A stretch of 48,571 bases of DNA, taken from contig CAMDPK010000037.1 in the NCBI GenBank assembly GCA_945904015.1, positions 1 through 48,571 on the forward strand. The letters are read 5' to 3'. Below are positions 16,559 through 23,439 of this stretch, one piece after another. Position 1 is the stretch's first letter. Each line of letters begins with the position of its first letter. The DNA comes from Candidatus Kuenenia stuttgartensis (GTDB lineage: Bacteria > Planctomycetota > Planctomycetia > Planctomycetales > Planctomycetaceae). Below the pieces are notes generated by a model. That model saw only the letters and a program-made list of their open reading frames with translations. It was not told the origin of the DNA and searched no databases. A program made the translations under genes and the position numbers.

Positions 16559-17620
16559 ATGTTCGACCCTGCTTCCGGCCGCCGTCACTTCGCCAGCGAC
16601 AATTATTCGGGAGTCTGCCCCGAAGCGTGGGATGCGATGGCTCGCGCGAATCAGGGACACGTCCCCGCCTACGGCGACGACGAATGGACCGCGAAGGCCG
16701 CCGACTTGCTGCGCGAGTTGTTTGAGGTCAACTGCGAAGTCTTCTTCTCGTTCAACGGCACCGCCGCGAACGCGCTGGCACTGTCGGCGATGTGCCAGTC
16801 GTATCACAGCATCCTGTGCCACGAACTTGCTCACGCCGAGACCGACGAGTGCGGCGCGCCGGAGTTCTTCTCGAACGGGTCGAAAATCCTCGTCGTGTCG
16901 GGCGAAGATGGCCGCATCCGGCCCGAGGCCGTGTCGCACATGGTGCAGCGTCGCTGCGACATCCACTACCCGAAGCCGAGAGTCCTGAGCCTCACGCAGG
17001 CCACCGAACTCGGCACCGTTTACTCGGTCGATGACTTGGAAGCGTTGTTCGAGGCGGCGCGGCGGCACGAACTGCGAGTCCACATGGATGGTGCACGCTT
17101 CGCCAACGCGGTTGCCGCGCTCGGCGTCGCTCCGAAGGAGATCACTTGGAAAGTCGGCGTCGATGTCCTCTGCTTCGGCGGCACCAAGAACGGCATGGCG
17201 GTCGGCGAAGCGATCATCTTTTTCAAAAAAGAACTCGCGCACGAGTTCGCGTATCGCTGCAAGCAATCGGGGCAACTCGCCTCGAAGATGCGATTCCTCG
17301 CCGCGCCGTGGGTCGGAATGCTGGAATCCGGCGCGTGGCTGCGGAACGCCACGCAAGCCAACCGCATGGCCGAGCAACTCGAAGCGGGACTGTCGCAAGT
17401 CCCCGGCATCGAGTTCATCTCACGCCGCCAAGCCAACTCGGTCTTTGTTCGCCTGCGGCCCGAGGTCGCGACTGCGCTGCGAACTCGTGGCTGGCGGTTT
17501 TACACATTCATCGGAGCTGGTGGCGCACGCTTCATGTGCTCGTGGGACACTGCCGAGTCTGATATCACCGCGCTCGTCAACGACGTGCGAGAATTGACCG
17601 CCGCAAAGTCGTCAACGTAG
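16559..17620 (+). CDS. ltaE: Low-specificity L-threonine aldolase
   Basis: A 353-residue PLP enzyme of the aldolase/beta-eliminating lyase family, which splits L-threonine or L-allo-threonine to glycine and acetaldehyde. The N-terminus FASDNYSGVCPEAWDAM and YGDDEWTAKAADLLRELF are typical. HAETDECGAPEFFSNG and HMDGARFANA contribute to the cofactor site, and the PLP-binding lysine is in LCFGGTKNGMAVGEA at about residue 206. GGAGAG precedes the ATG. The acetaldehyde product is shared with ethanolamine ammonia-lyase encoded 10 kb away, but nothing in the sequence links the two. Its stop overlaps the convergent exported-protein gene by nine bases. Confidence 0.88.
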   Translation: MFDPASGRRHFASDNYSGVCPEAWDAMARANQGHVPAYGDDEWTAKAADLLRELFEVNCEVFFSFNGTAANALALSAMCQSYHSILCHELAHAETDECGAPEFFSNGSKILVVSGEDGRIRPEAVSHMVQRRCDIHYPKPRVLSLTQATELGTVYSVDDLEALFEAARRHELRVHMDGARFANAVAALGVAPKEITWKVGVDVLCFGGTKNGMAVGEAIIFFKKELAHEFAYRCKQSGQLASKMRFLAAPWVGMLESGAWLRNATQANRMAEQLEAGLSQVPGIEFISRRQANSVFVRLRPEVATALRTRGWRFYTFIGAGGARFMCSWDTAESDITALVNDVRELTAAKSST

Positions 17621-18148
17621 CCGTTCGCGAGCCGTTGCCGAGCCGTACTTCGCCGCCATTTGCCAATGCAACTTCGCGACTCCGGGACGATTTCCCGCTT
17701 CCGCCTTGCGGGCGAGTCGCTCGAACTTCGCGGCACGATCTGCCGTGGACTCCACTTCGCGAGTTGGCTCGCGCGGACTCTCGGAACGTGAGCCGCTGAT
17801 CGCCGCCGCATGACGCGAGAATCGCGATCCTGGCTCCGGCTGATCGGGGACCGAGTTCAAGATCGCCTCGTCCATCTCGTGGAGGTCGATGACGGTCACG
17901 CCGACGGACATCGAAGTCGATGATCGCGACAAGCCCAGCGAAGAACCTGGCTGGCCAAATCCAAATCGAGACCGCCCCGATTGAGCCGACGACACGCCGC
18001 CCAAAAACATTCGGCCGCGATCCGGCACCGTGACCGCAGTCGCCAGCGAGGTCGTGCCGACAACGGGTTGCTGCACGACCAACTGCTGCCCGAAGGCAGG
18101 GACGCTCAGAGTCGTCCACACCAGCAATGCCGGGATCATCGCACGCAT
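17612..18148 (-). CDS. Exported protein of unknown function
   Basis: A 178-residue protein with a signal peptide (MRAMIPALLVWTTLSVPAFG). The mature N-terminus is Val/Gln/Gly/Ser-rich. A C-terminal helical segment (about residues 140-175: RAAKFERLARKAEAG, then AKLHWQMAAKYG) resembles a single TPR/Sel1-like helix pair. The function is unknown. The ATG at 18148 follows GAGGAAAACGCG, a clear ribosome site; the upstream ATG at 18199 lacks one. It overlaps the end of ltaE tail-to-tail by nine bases and lies 58 bp downstream of the zinc-ribbon membrane protein gene on the same strand. Confidence 0.75.
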   Translation of the reverse strand: MRAMIPALLVWTTLSVPAFGQQLVVQQPVVGTTSLATAVTVPDRGRMFLGGVSSAQSGRSRFGFGQPGSSLGLSRSSTSMSVGVTVIDLHEMDEAILNSVPDQPEPGSRFSRHAAAISGSRSESPREPTREVESTADRAAKFERLARKAEAGNRPGVAKLHWQMAAKYGSATARERLR

Positions 18149-18205
18149 CGCGTTTTCCTCGGTGGCGAACAAGTCACTTCGAGTCTCTTGATGAATCACG
18201 GACGA

Positions 18206-19741
18206 TCAATTCTGTGGCGGAACCGTTGTCGGCGGCGCGACCGTCGGCGGTAATCCCTGCGGGAGCGCTCCTGTCGGCACTGCTCCGAGAGGAAACGCAC
18301 CGGGTGATTGTCCGACAGCGCCAACTCCAGTTGTGCCTGCTCCCGGCGACTGCGGTGCCATCTGCTTCATTCGGTCGATCATCGCGCTGGGCACCGAGAC
18401 CGACACGTCCATCCCCATGCCGCTCTGGTTCACTTTGAGCGAGTTGAGGACGCCGTCGATTTCCGGAATCGCGTCCTTAAAAATTTGAGCTTGTTGCTTG
18501 AGTGAGTCGATCCCCTTGGTCGCTTCGGCATGGATCTGCTGCGCGGCCGTGTCGGACTTGCAGGTCAACGAGACTTTGAAATCCACGCCGGCCGGCATGT
18601 TGACATCCATGCGAATCATCGAGACTTCCTTCACCAGCTTTTGCAGAGTCTCGTTCTGCTGGAGGGCTTGGCTGAACTGCGGTGGCAGAGTCGTTTGAAC
18701 CTCGGTCCCTTTCTGGATCGCCACGATCGAGACATGCTGCTCTTTGGCGAAGTACGCAAGCAGATCGTTGTTCTCGGCTTGATCTTTGCGGTCGATGATT
18801 TTCTCAATCTGCGATGGCCATCCCATCACGACGTGGCGTTCGTCCCCGAAGAAAAATGCGCCACCATTCGGGTCCGCGCTGACGTGATAGCTCACGTCCT
18901 TGTAAGTCTTCGGAGGAAGCTGCTGGCGAATCTGGTCGAGCGTCTTGCCGCCATACGGCTGCTTCAACCGCAGAATCGCGACGCTATCCTGAACTCCGCT
19001 GTGGTTTCCACCACCCATCCCCGGCATTCCCATTCCGGGCATCCCCATCATGGGATTCCCCGCCATCGGACCTGCCGCCGGCGCGCCCTTGGCGACGTTG
19101 GAGTCCATCTTGATCGCGGCGAAGACGTGTTCGATCTCGGTCGCGGGAAATCCCAGAGATTTTTCCATCTCGTCGAGACCTCGTTTCGCATTCGGATCTT
19201 GAACCACGGACGCCAACAATGGCGAGGCCATCATGTCCGCCGGCCGAGCCGCGAAAAACAGCTCCGCATCAGACGGAGCGAACGCGATGAACTCCCCCGA
19301 CGCGCTGCGGAAGCCTTTCGCTCCGGCTGGCAGGTTCATCAGCAAATAGACCAAGCCAGCGACCAGAGCGAGTACCGCCACACTGCCGCCGATGATCGCC
19401 AGTAGTGGCCCTAGCGAACTCTTCTTCGAGCGGCCTTTCTTGCCCTTACCACTTTTCTTCGTCGCGACACCGCTCTTTGATCGCTTCGTGCTGCGTGCTG
19501 GCGGAGCGTCCTCTTCGCCTTCCTGCGAGTCCTCGTCCTCTGGAGCTTCGTAGTCGTCCTCGGCCAGATCGTCGAGCGCGTCGAGGAAGTCGTCGTCGCC
19601 CTCCTTTTTCTTCGCCGGAACCTTCACCGGAAACGGCTTCTTGCACTTCGGGCAGCCGATTTTCTTGCCGGCTGGCGGAGCCGCTTTCAGCTTCAACTTC
19701 ACTTTGCAATGCGGGCACTGGATAGAAATCGGATCAGCCAT
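18206..19741 (-). CDS. Zinc-ribbon membrane protein with Gly-Met-Pro repeats
   Basis: A 511-residue protein. An N-terminal zinc ribbon has paired CPHC and CPKC knuckles (residues 9-12 and 30-33) like the MJ0042/FYDLN-type ribbons common in planctomycete proteins. An acidic stretch and a Lys/Ser-rich basic stretch follow, then one hydrophobic helix at about residues 112-135 (LLAIIGGSVAVLALVAGLVY). The large C-terminal part would be extracytoplasmic. It includes a low-complexity MMGMPGMGMPGMGGG run near residue 240 and a Pro/Thr-rich tail. The cytoplasmic ribbon with an outer domain suggests a membrane anchor or sensor; no catalytic motif is visible. The ATG at 19741 follows CGAGGACG. Confidence 0.8.
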   Translation of the reverse strand: MADPISIQCPHCKVKLKLKAAPPAGKKIGCPKCKKPFPVKVPAKKKEGDDDFLDALDDLAEDDYEAPEDEDSQEGEEDAPPARSTKRSKSGVATKKSGKGKKGRSKKSSLGPLLAIIGGSVAVLALVAGLVYLLMNLPAGAKGFRSASGEFIAFAPSDAELFFAARPADMMASPLLASVVQDPNAKRGLDEMEKSLGFPATEIEHVFAAIKMDSNVAKGAPAAGPMAGNPMMGMPGMGMPGMGGGNHSGVQDSVAILRLKQPYGGKTLDQIRQQLPPKTYKDVSYHVSADPNGGAFFFGDERHVVMGWPSQIEKIIDRKDQAENNDLLAYFAKEQHVSIVAIQKGTEVQTTLPPQFSQALQQNETLQKLVKEVSMIRMDVNMPAGVDFKVSLTCKSDTAAQQIHAEATKGIDSLKQQAQIFKDAIPEIDGVLNSLKVNQSGMGMDVSVSVPSAMIDRMKQMAPQSPGAGTTGVGAVGQSPGAFPLGAVPTGALPQGLPPTVAPPTTVPPQN

Positions 19742-19861
19742 GTTGGCGTCCTCGGCACGAAGGTCGGGGCGAATCGCATCGGATGCTACGCCGCGCGCGA
19801 GTCGCTCACAAGCTGCGGCTTGCTCGACAGCGCGTGTTCGCCGCGATACGAACTCGGCTTG

Positions 19862-19934
19862 GTAGGATGGCCGCCCTCGGCCGTCCTTCTTCGAGAGTGA
19901 AACCATGCAGGACGGCCGAGGGCGGCCATCCTAC
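19862..19934. repeat. Palindromic element, AGGATGGCCGCCCTCGG family
   Basis: A 73-bp inverted repeat, with arms GTAGGATGGCCGCCCTCGGC and GCCGAGGGCGGCCATCCTAC. It lies between the divergent zinc-ribbon gene and the enolase-superfamily gene and ends 19 bp before the latter's start. A related GGATGGGCACTCTTGCCC element lies at 25622-25687. Confidence 0.92.
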
Positions 19935-19953
19935 TTCGACAACAGGAGCCGTC

Positions 19954-21168
19954 ATGCCTCAGCCAGCCTCCACCGTGGTTTCTCGCCGCAACTTGCTCGC
20001 TTCTGCCGCGATGGCGACCGGCCTCGCGATGCTCACCGACGCCGTCGCTCAGGAAAACAATCCCGCCGCGAACGTCGTCGATCGCGGAGCCGAATTGAAA
20101 ATCAAATCGCTGCGCGGGTTTCGAGTCGGCACGAAGGCGTACCTCAAGATCGAGACCCAGCACGGCATCACCGGCTGGGGCGAGGTGACGGGACTCGAAC
20201 CGAACGTCGCCGTCGCGTTGGCTCAATCGTTGTTTGAGTTGCTCGACGGCGAGAACCCGACGCGGATCGAGCATCTCTGGCAAAAGCTGTATCGCGCGCA
20301 TCGCGACATGCGCGGCGGGCCGTTCATGACGCATGTGATCTCGGCCATCGACATGGCTTTGTGGGACATCACCGGCAAGACGTGGGGCGTGCCGGTGTAT
20401 CGGCTGCTGGGCGGGCCGACGCGTGACAAGGTCCGCATGTATCCGCACGCGAAGGCTCACAAGGCCGGCACCGGCGGGCCGCATCCGTACTCGGCCGATC
20501 CGGCGGAGATCGAACGGCTCGTCAAGATGGTCAAGGACACGCGCGAACGAGTCGGCAAAGACGGCACCGTGATGTTCGACGCGCACTGCGCGATCCCGCC
20601 CGCGATGCTGATTCAATTCGCGAACGCCATCGAGCCGTATGACATCCTGTTCCTGGAAGAGGTCGCCGTCCCCGGCAACATCGAAGTCTTCAAGCGTCTG
20701 AAGCAGCACATCAAAATCCCGATGGCCACCGGCGAGCGCGACCGCACGATCTGGGAGATGCTGCCGTACCTCCACGAGCGTTGCATCGACATCCTGCAAC
20801 CCGACTGCGGCCACACCGGCGGCATCACGCAGATGAAAAAGATCGCGACGCTCGCCGAGGCGTACTTCGTCCCGCTGGCCCCGCACTGCACGATGAGCGA
20901 ACTCGGCCTCTCCGCCAGCATCCACGCGGCGTTCGCGATCCCGTTCCTGTTGATCCACGAAGGCTACCTCGACGGCCACCTGATGCCGGCCGGAGTTGCT
21001 CACAAAAGTTGGGAGCAAGACAAAGAGGGCTACGCGAGTCTGCCTCAAGGCCCCGGCCTCGGCGTGACCGTCGATGAGTCGATGTTCGAGAAGGTCAATG
21101 CCGACCCCAAGCGCCTCTTCAAATGGCCGAGACCGACACTGCCGGATGGAGCGGTACGGGACTACTGA
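19954..21168 (+). CDS. Tat-exported enolase-superfamily dehydratase/racemase
   Basis: A 404-residue member of the mandelate racemase/muconate lactonizing enzyme group. An N-terminal VSRRNLLASAAMATGLAML twin-arginine signal predicts folded export. The barrel shows the metal ligands in order: Asp in VMFDAHCAI, Glu in LFLEEVAVPG and Glu in MATGERDRT. The D-x-H arrangement plus the later His in PLAPHCTMSE matches the D-galactonate dehydratase subgroup, so a sugar-acid dehydratase is the best guess. Export of such an enzyme is odd but seen in planctomycetes, whose sugar metabolism genes often carry signals. The ATG at 19954 follows ACAGGAG. No sugar-pathway neighbours identify the substrate. Confidence 0.88.
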   Translation: MPQPASTVVSRRNLLASAAMATGLAMLTDAVAQENNPAANVVDRGAELKIKSLRGFRVGTKAYLKIETQHGITGWGEVTGLEPNVAVALAQSLFELLDGENPTRIEHLWQKLYRAHRDMRGGPFMTHVISAIDMALWDITGKTWGVPVYRLLGGPTRDKVRMYPHAKAHKAGTGGPHPYSADPAEIERLVKMVKDTRERVGKDGTVMFDAHCAIPPAMLIQFANAIEPYDILFLEEVAVPGNIEVFKRLKQHIKIPMATGERDRTIWEMLPYLHERCIDILQPDCGHTGGITQMKKIATLAEAYFVPLAPHCTMSELGLSASIHAAFAIPFLLIHEGYLDGHLMPAGVAHKSWEQDKEGYASLPQGPGLGVTVDESMFEKVNADPKRLFKWPRPTLPDGAVRDY

Positions 21169-21180
21169 GCAATAATGCGA

Positions 21181-21534
21181 TCAGTCTTGCTTTGCGAATT
21201 GACCAATGAAGGGAGGTGCATCGGAGCGAATTAACTCGTGCGCCGGATTGAATGACCAAGCGAGTAATTGATCGACCTTTGCGCCCATAGATTCGCCCGA
21301 TAGTCGTGGCGCGACAATCCAAATCGGCCGTGACTCTGAAGCATCAAGGCCCGGAAATTCAGAACCGATCACTTCAATAACAGGAGGATCGCCCCATTCG
21401 ATCCCCATTGGATACGCAGTGATAAACTTCTTGTCGAGCGAAGCGATGCGCAGGTAATAGTCGGCATCGACCCACCAGATAAAGGGGCGGCCACGGAAAT
21501 CGAATTTGGCTCTTCCTTTGGTGCGAGCTGGCAT
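21181..21534 (-). CDS. Third gene of the toxin-antitoxin cluster, unknown function
   Basis: A 117-residue protein rich in Trp, Pro and acidic residues (FIWWVDADYYLRIASLD, AYPMGIEWGDPPVIEVIG). It has no signal peptide or helix-turn-helix, and I do not recognise it. Its start is 18 bp after the antitoxin stop on the same strand, so it is probably the third gene of that operon. Codon use is less GC-biased than in neighbouring housekeeping genes, which hints at acquisition with the module. It converges with the enolase-superfamily gene, 12 bp away. Confidence 0.65.
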   Translation of the reverse strand: MPARTKGRAKFDFRGRPFIWWVDADYYLRIASLDKKFITAYPMGIEWGDPPVIEVIGSEFPGLDASESRPIWIVAPRLSGESMGAKVDQLLAWSFNPAHELIRSDAPPFIGQFAKQD

Positions 21535-21552
21535 ATTTGCCGACCTAACGAT

Positions 21553-21816
21553 TCATCTTGGAGATTGCCGCTTCGACACGAAGACATCCTCAATCTTCAC
21601 GCCCTTGCCACGCCGCAGGCTTTTTCGTGCTTGCTCAATCCGTTTCAAGAATCGTTCGTCGTGTTCGAGCTTGTAGTCGAACCAATCGTCTTCGGACGTG
21701 AAACCGACCAGCACGCCGGCGGGCTTGCCGCGCCGAGTGAACACAATCGTCTCGTGCTCGGCTTGGCGAAGGAGTTTTGACAAGTCTTTGGCATCAGACA
21801 GCGGGATCTGTTTCAT
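21553..21816 (-). CDS. Phd/YefM-family antitoxin
   Basis: An 87-residue protein. The N-terminus MKQIPLSDAKDLSKLLRQ and the strand ETIVFTRRGKPAGVLVGF match the Phd/YefM fold, which binds operator DNA. The C-terminal half (FLKRIEQARKSLRRGKG) would wrap the toxin. The ATG at 21816 is used; 21867 would add a non-conserved 17-residue extension. It overlaps the toxin gene by 23 bases, so the two are translationally linked. Antitoxin and toxin together probably repress their promoter, which must lie upstream of the toxin near 22110. Confidence 0.83.
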   Translation of the reverse strand: MKQIPLSDAKDLSKLLRQAEHETIVFTRRGKPAGVLVGFTSEDDWFDYKLEHDERFLKRIEQARKSLRRGKGVKIEDVFVSKRQSPR

Positions 21817-22108
21817 CGGGTTCACCAAATTGTTGGAGCCATTGATCGGCTGCGGACTTTCGGACAATCGCCAGAACTTCGACGGCGTCGTCGATCACAT
21901 CGTAAAAGACGCGGATGTCATCTCCGACTCGCAACCGGTACTGAGGTCGCTTCGTGCCACGCAGTCGCTTGATACGGCTTTTGCTCAGCTTCTTCGGCTC
22001 GTGACGCAAATGCTGTTCAATCGCGTCTCGCACTTGAGCCTTTTCGTTCGCCTTGAAACCATGAAGGTCTTCGATCGCTTCGGGACCAAGGATGATTTCA
22101 AACTTCAT
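21794..22108 (-). CDS. RelE/ParE-family toxin
   Basis: A 104-residue toxin-like protein: MKFEIILGPEAIEDLHGF opening strand and helix, a basic stretch KKLSKSRIKRLRGTKRPQYR, the core strand YRLRVGDDIRVFYDV and the closing VEVLAIVRKSA. This is the RelE/ParE superfold; RelE members cut mRNA on the ribosome and ParE members inhibit gyrase, and the sequence does not settle which. The toxin comes first and the antitoxin second, the reverse of relBE and phd-doc. The start overlaps the presumed leader of the ThuA-like gene on the other strand. Confidence 0.83.
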   Translation of the reverse strand: MKFEIILGPEAIEDLHGFKANEKAQVRDAIEQHLRHEPKKLSKSRIKRLRGTKRPQYRLRVGDDIRVFYDVIDDAVEVLAIVRKSAADQWLQQFGEPDETDPAV

Positions 22109-22259
22109 GGTGGCGGGATTCTATGTCGTCCGACCGAAGCCGACCAATGGCAAGGTCCAGAATCTCCACGAACGCTCGCGTCCCTTGCTTGCTCGGCGTC
22201 GGCTTGAAACCATGTCCGCCTGGATGACTTCCACGATTCACCACTCGAAAGGTTTGACC

Positions 22260-23285
22260 GTGAAGATTCGATTGGCTCTGTGCTTGATGGCTGTTGGTTT
22301 CGGGTTCGGTTTGATCGCCTCGGACGCGAAGGCCGCCGATCCTTGGATTGTGTTCGAGGGAGGCGACGGGCCGGGCAAGGGGAAGCACATCGTGCTCATC
22401 AGCGGCGATGACGAGTACCGCTCGGAAGAGGCGCTGCCGCAGTTGGCGAAGATCTTGTCGAAGCATCACGGCTTCAAATGCACAGTGCTGTTCCCGATTG
22501 ATCCGGCGGATGGCTCGATCAAGCCGGATCATCAGACCAACATTCCGGGCACCGAGGCGTTGAAGACGGCCGATCTGGCGATTCTGGGACTGCGGTTCCG
22601 CAATCTGCCGGATGAGCAGATGCAACCATTCGTCGATTACATCGAAGCGGGCAAGCCGGTGATTGGCCTGCGGACTTCGACGCACTCGTTCAACATTCCG
22701 AAAGGCCGCAAGTTCGAGAAGTACGGCTGGACCTACGGCGGCAAAGAGTACGAACAAGGTTTTGGTAGGCAGGTGCTCGGCGAGACCTGGATCAGCCATC
22801 ACGGACATCATGCGGTCGAGGGAACTCGTGGCATCTTGGTGAAGGACCAAACAGCGCACCCAATTCTGTGCGGACTCAAAGACGGCGACATCTTCGGCAC
22901 GACGGACGTTTACGGCGTGCGCTTGCCTCTGCCGGGAGACAGCCTGCCGCTGGTGCTGGGCCAAGTCACGGAGACGCTGAAAGACGACAGCAAGCCAGTC
23001 GAAGGGAAGAAGAACGACCCGATGATGCCGGTCGCCTGGACCAAGTCCTACAAGAGCGAGAGCGGCAAAACGGCGCGCGTCTTCACGACCACGATGGGAG
23101 CCTCCGAAGACCTGCTGTGGGAGGGGACGCGCCGATTGATCGTCAACGCCAGCTACTGGTGCCTGTCGATGGAAGCCCGGATTTCGCCGAAGTCGAAGGT
23201 CGATCTGGTCGGCGACTTCAAGCCGCTGCGATTCAAATTCGGCGGCTTCGCGAAAGGCGTGAAGCCGGAAGACCTGCTGAAATAA
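22260..23285 (+). CDS. Exported ThuA-like protein
   Basis: A 341-residue protein of the ThuA-like (trehalose-utilisation, glutamine-amidotransferase-like) fold, common in planctomycetes. It has a signal peptide (KIRLALCLMAVGFGFGLIAS) cut near DAKAADP. The core shows HIVLISGDDEYRSEEALPQL, DLAILGLRFRNLPDEQM and IEAGKPVIGLRTSTHSF, where the nucleophile-elbow position has Arg-Thr-Ser rather than the amidotransferase Cys. HHGHHAVEGTRG supplies several histidines. ThuA members are linked to sugar turnover, but the reaction is uncertain. A GTG at 22260 is chosen because it puts the signal peptide at the N-terminus and AAAGG lies upstream; ATGs at 22212 and 22224 are possible. Confidence 0.8.
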   Translation: MKIRLALCLMAVGFGFGLIASDAKAADPWIVFEGGDGPGKGKHIVLISGDDEYRSEEALPQLAKILSKHHGFKCTVLFPIDPADGSIKPDHQTNIPGTEALKTADLAILGLRFRNLPDEQMQPFVDYIEAGKPVIGLRTSTHSFNIPKGRKFEKYGWTYGGKEYEQGFGRQVLGETWISHHGHHAVEGTRGILVKDQTAHPILCGLKDGDIFGTTDVYGVRLPLPGDSLPLVLGQVTETLKDDSKPVEGKKNDPMMPVAWTKSYKSESGKTARVFTTTMGASEDLLWEGTRRLIVNASYWCLSMEARISPKSKVDLVGDFKPLRFKFGGFAKGVKPEDLLK

Positions 23286-23291
23286 GGTGAC

Positions 23292-23360
23292 ACTGCAAAG
23301 TGCAAAATGACGGAGTTCGGCATCCACTTTTCAATTTGCAGTCTTCACTCTGCACTTTGA
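23292..23360. repeat. Inverted repeat, CTGCAAAGTGCA family
   Basis: CTGCAAAGTGCAAAATGA is paired with TTTGCAGTCTTCACTCTGCA/CTTTGA just after the ThuA-like gene. The same TGCAAAGTGCAGAGTGAAGA theme recurs downstream of the RTX gene at 32961-33052. Confidence 0.75.
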
Positions 23361-23371
23361 ACTGCCGCGAC

Positions 23372-23411
23372 AAAAAAGCCCGGTCGTCTTGAAAGACAAC
23401 CGGTCTTTTGA
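23372..23411. terminator. Bidirectional rho-independent terminator
   Basis: AAAAAAGCCCGGTCGTCTT and AAGACAACCGGTCTTTT form a stem with an A-tract on one side and a T-tract on the other. It lies between the convergent ThuA-like and EF-G genes and can terminate both. Confidence 0.88.
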
Positions 23412-23439
23412 TTTTCGAAGATCGACTTGTCGCCGCAGA

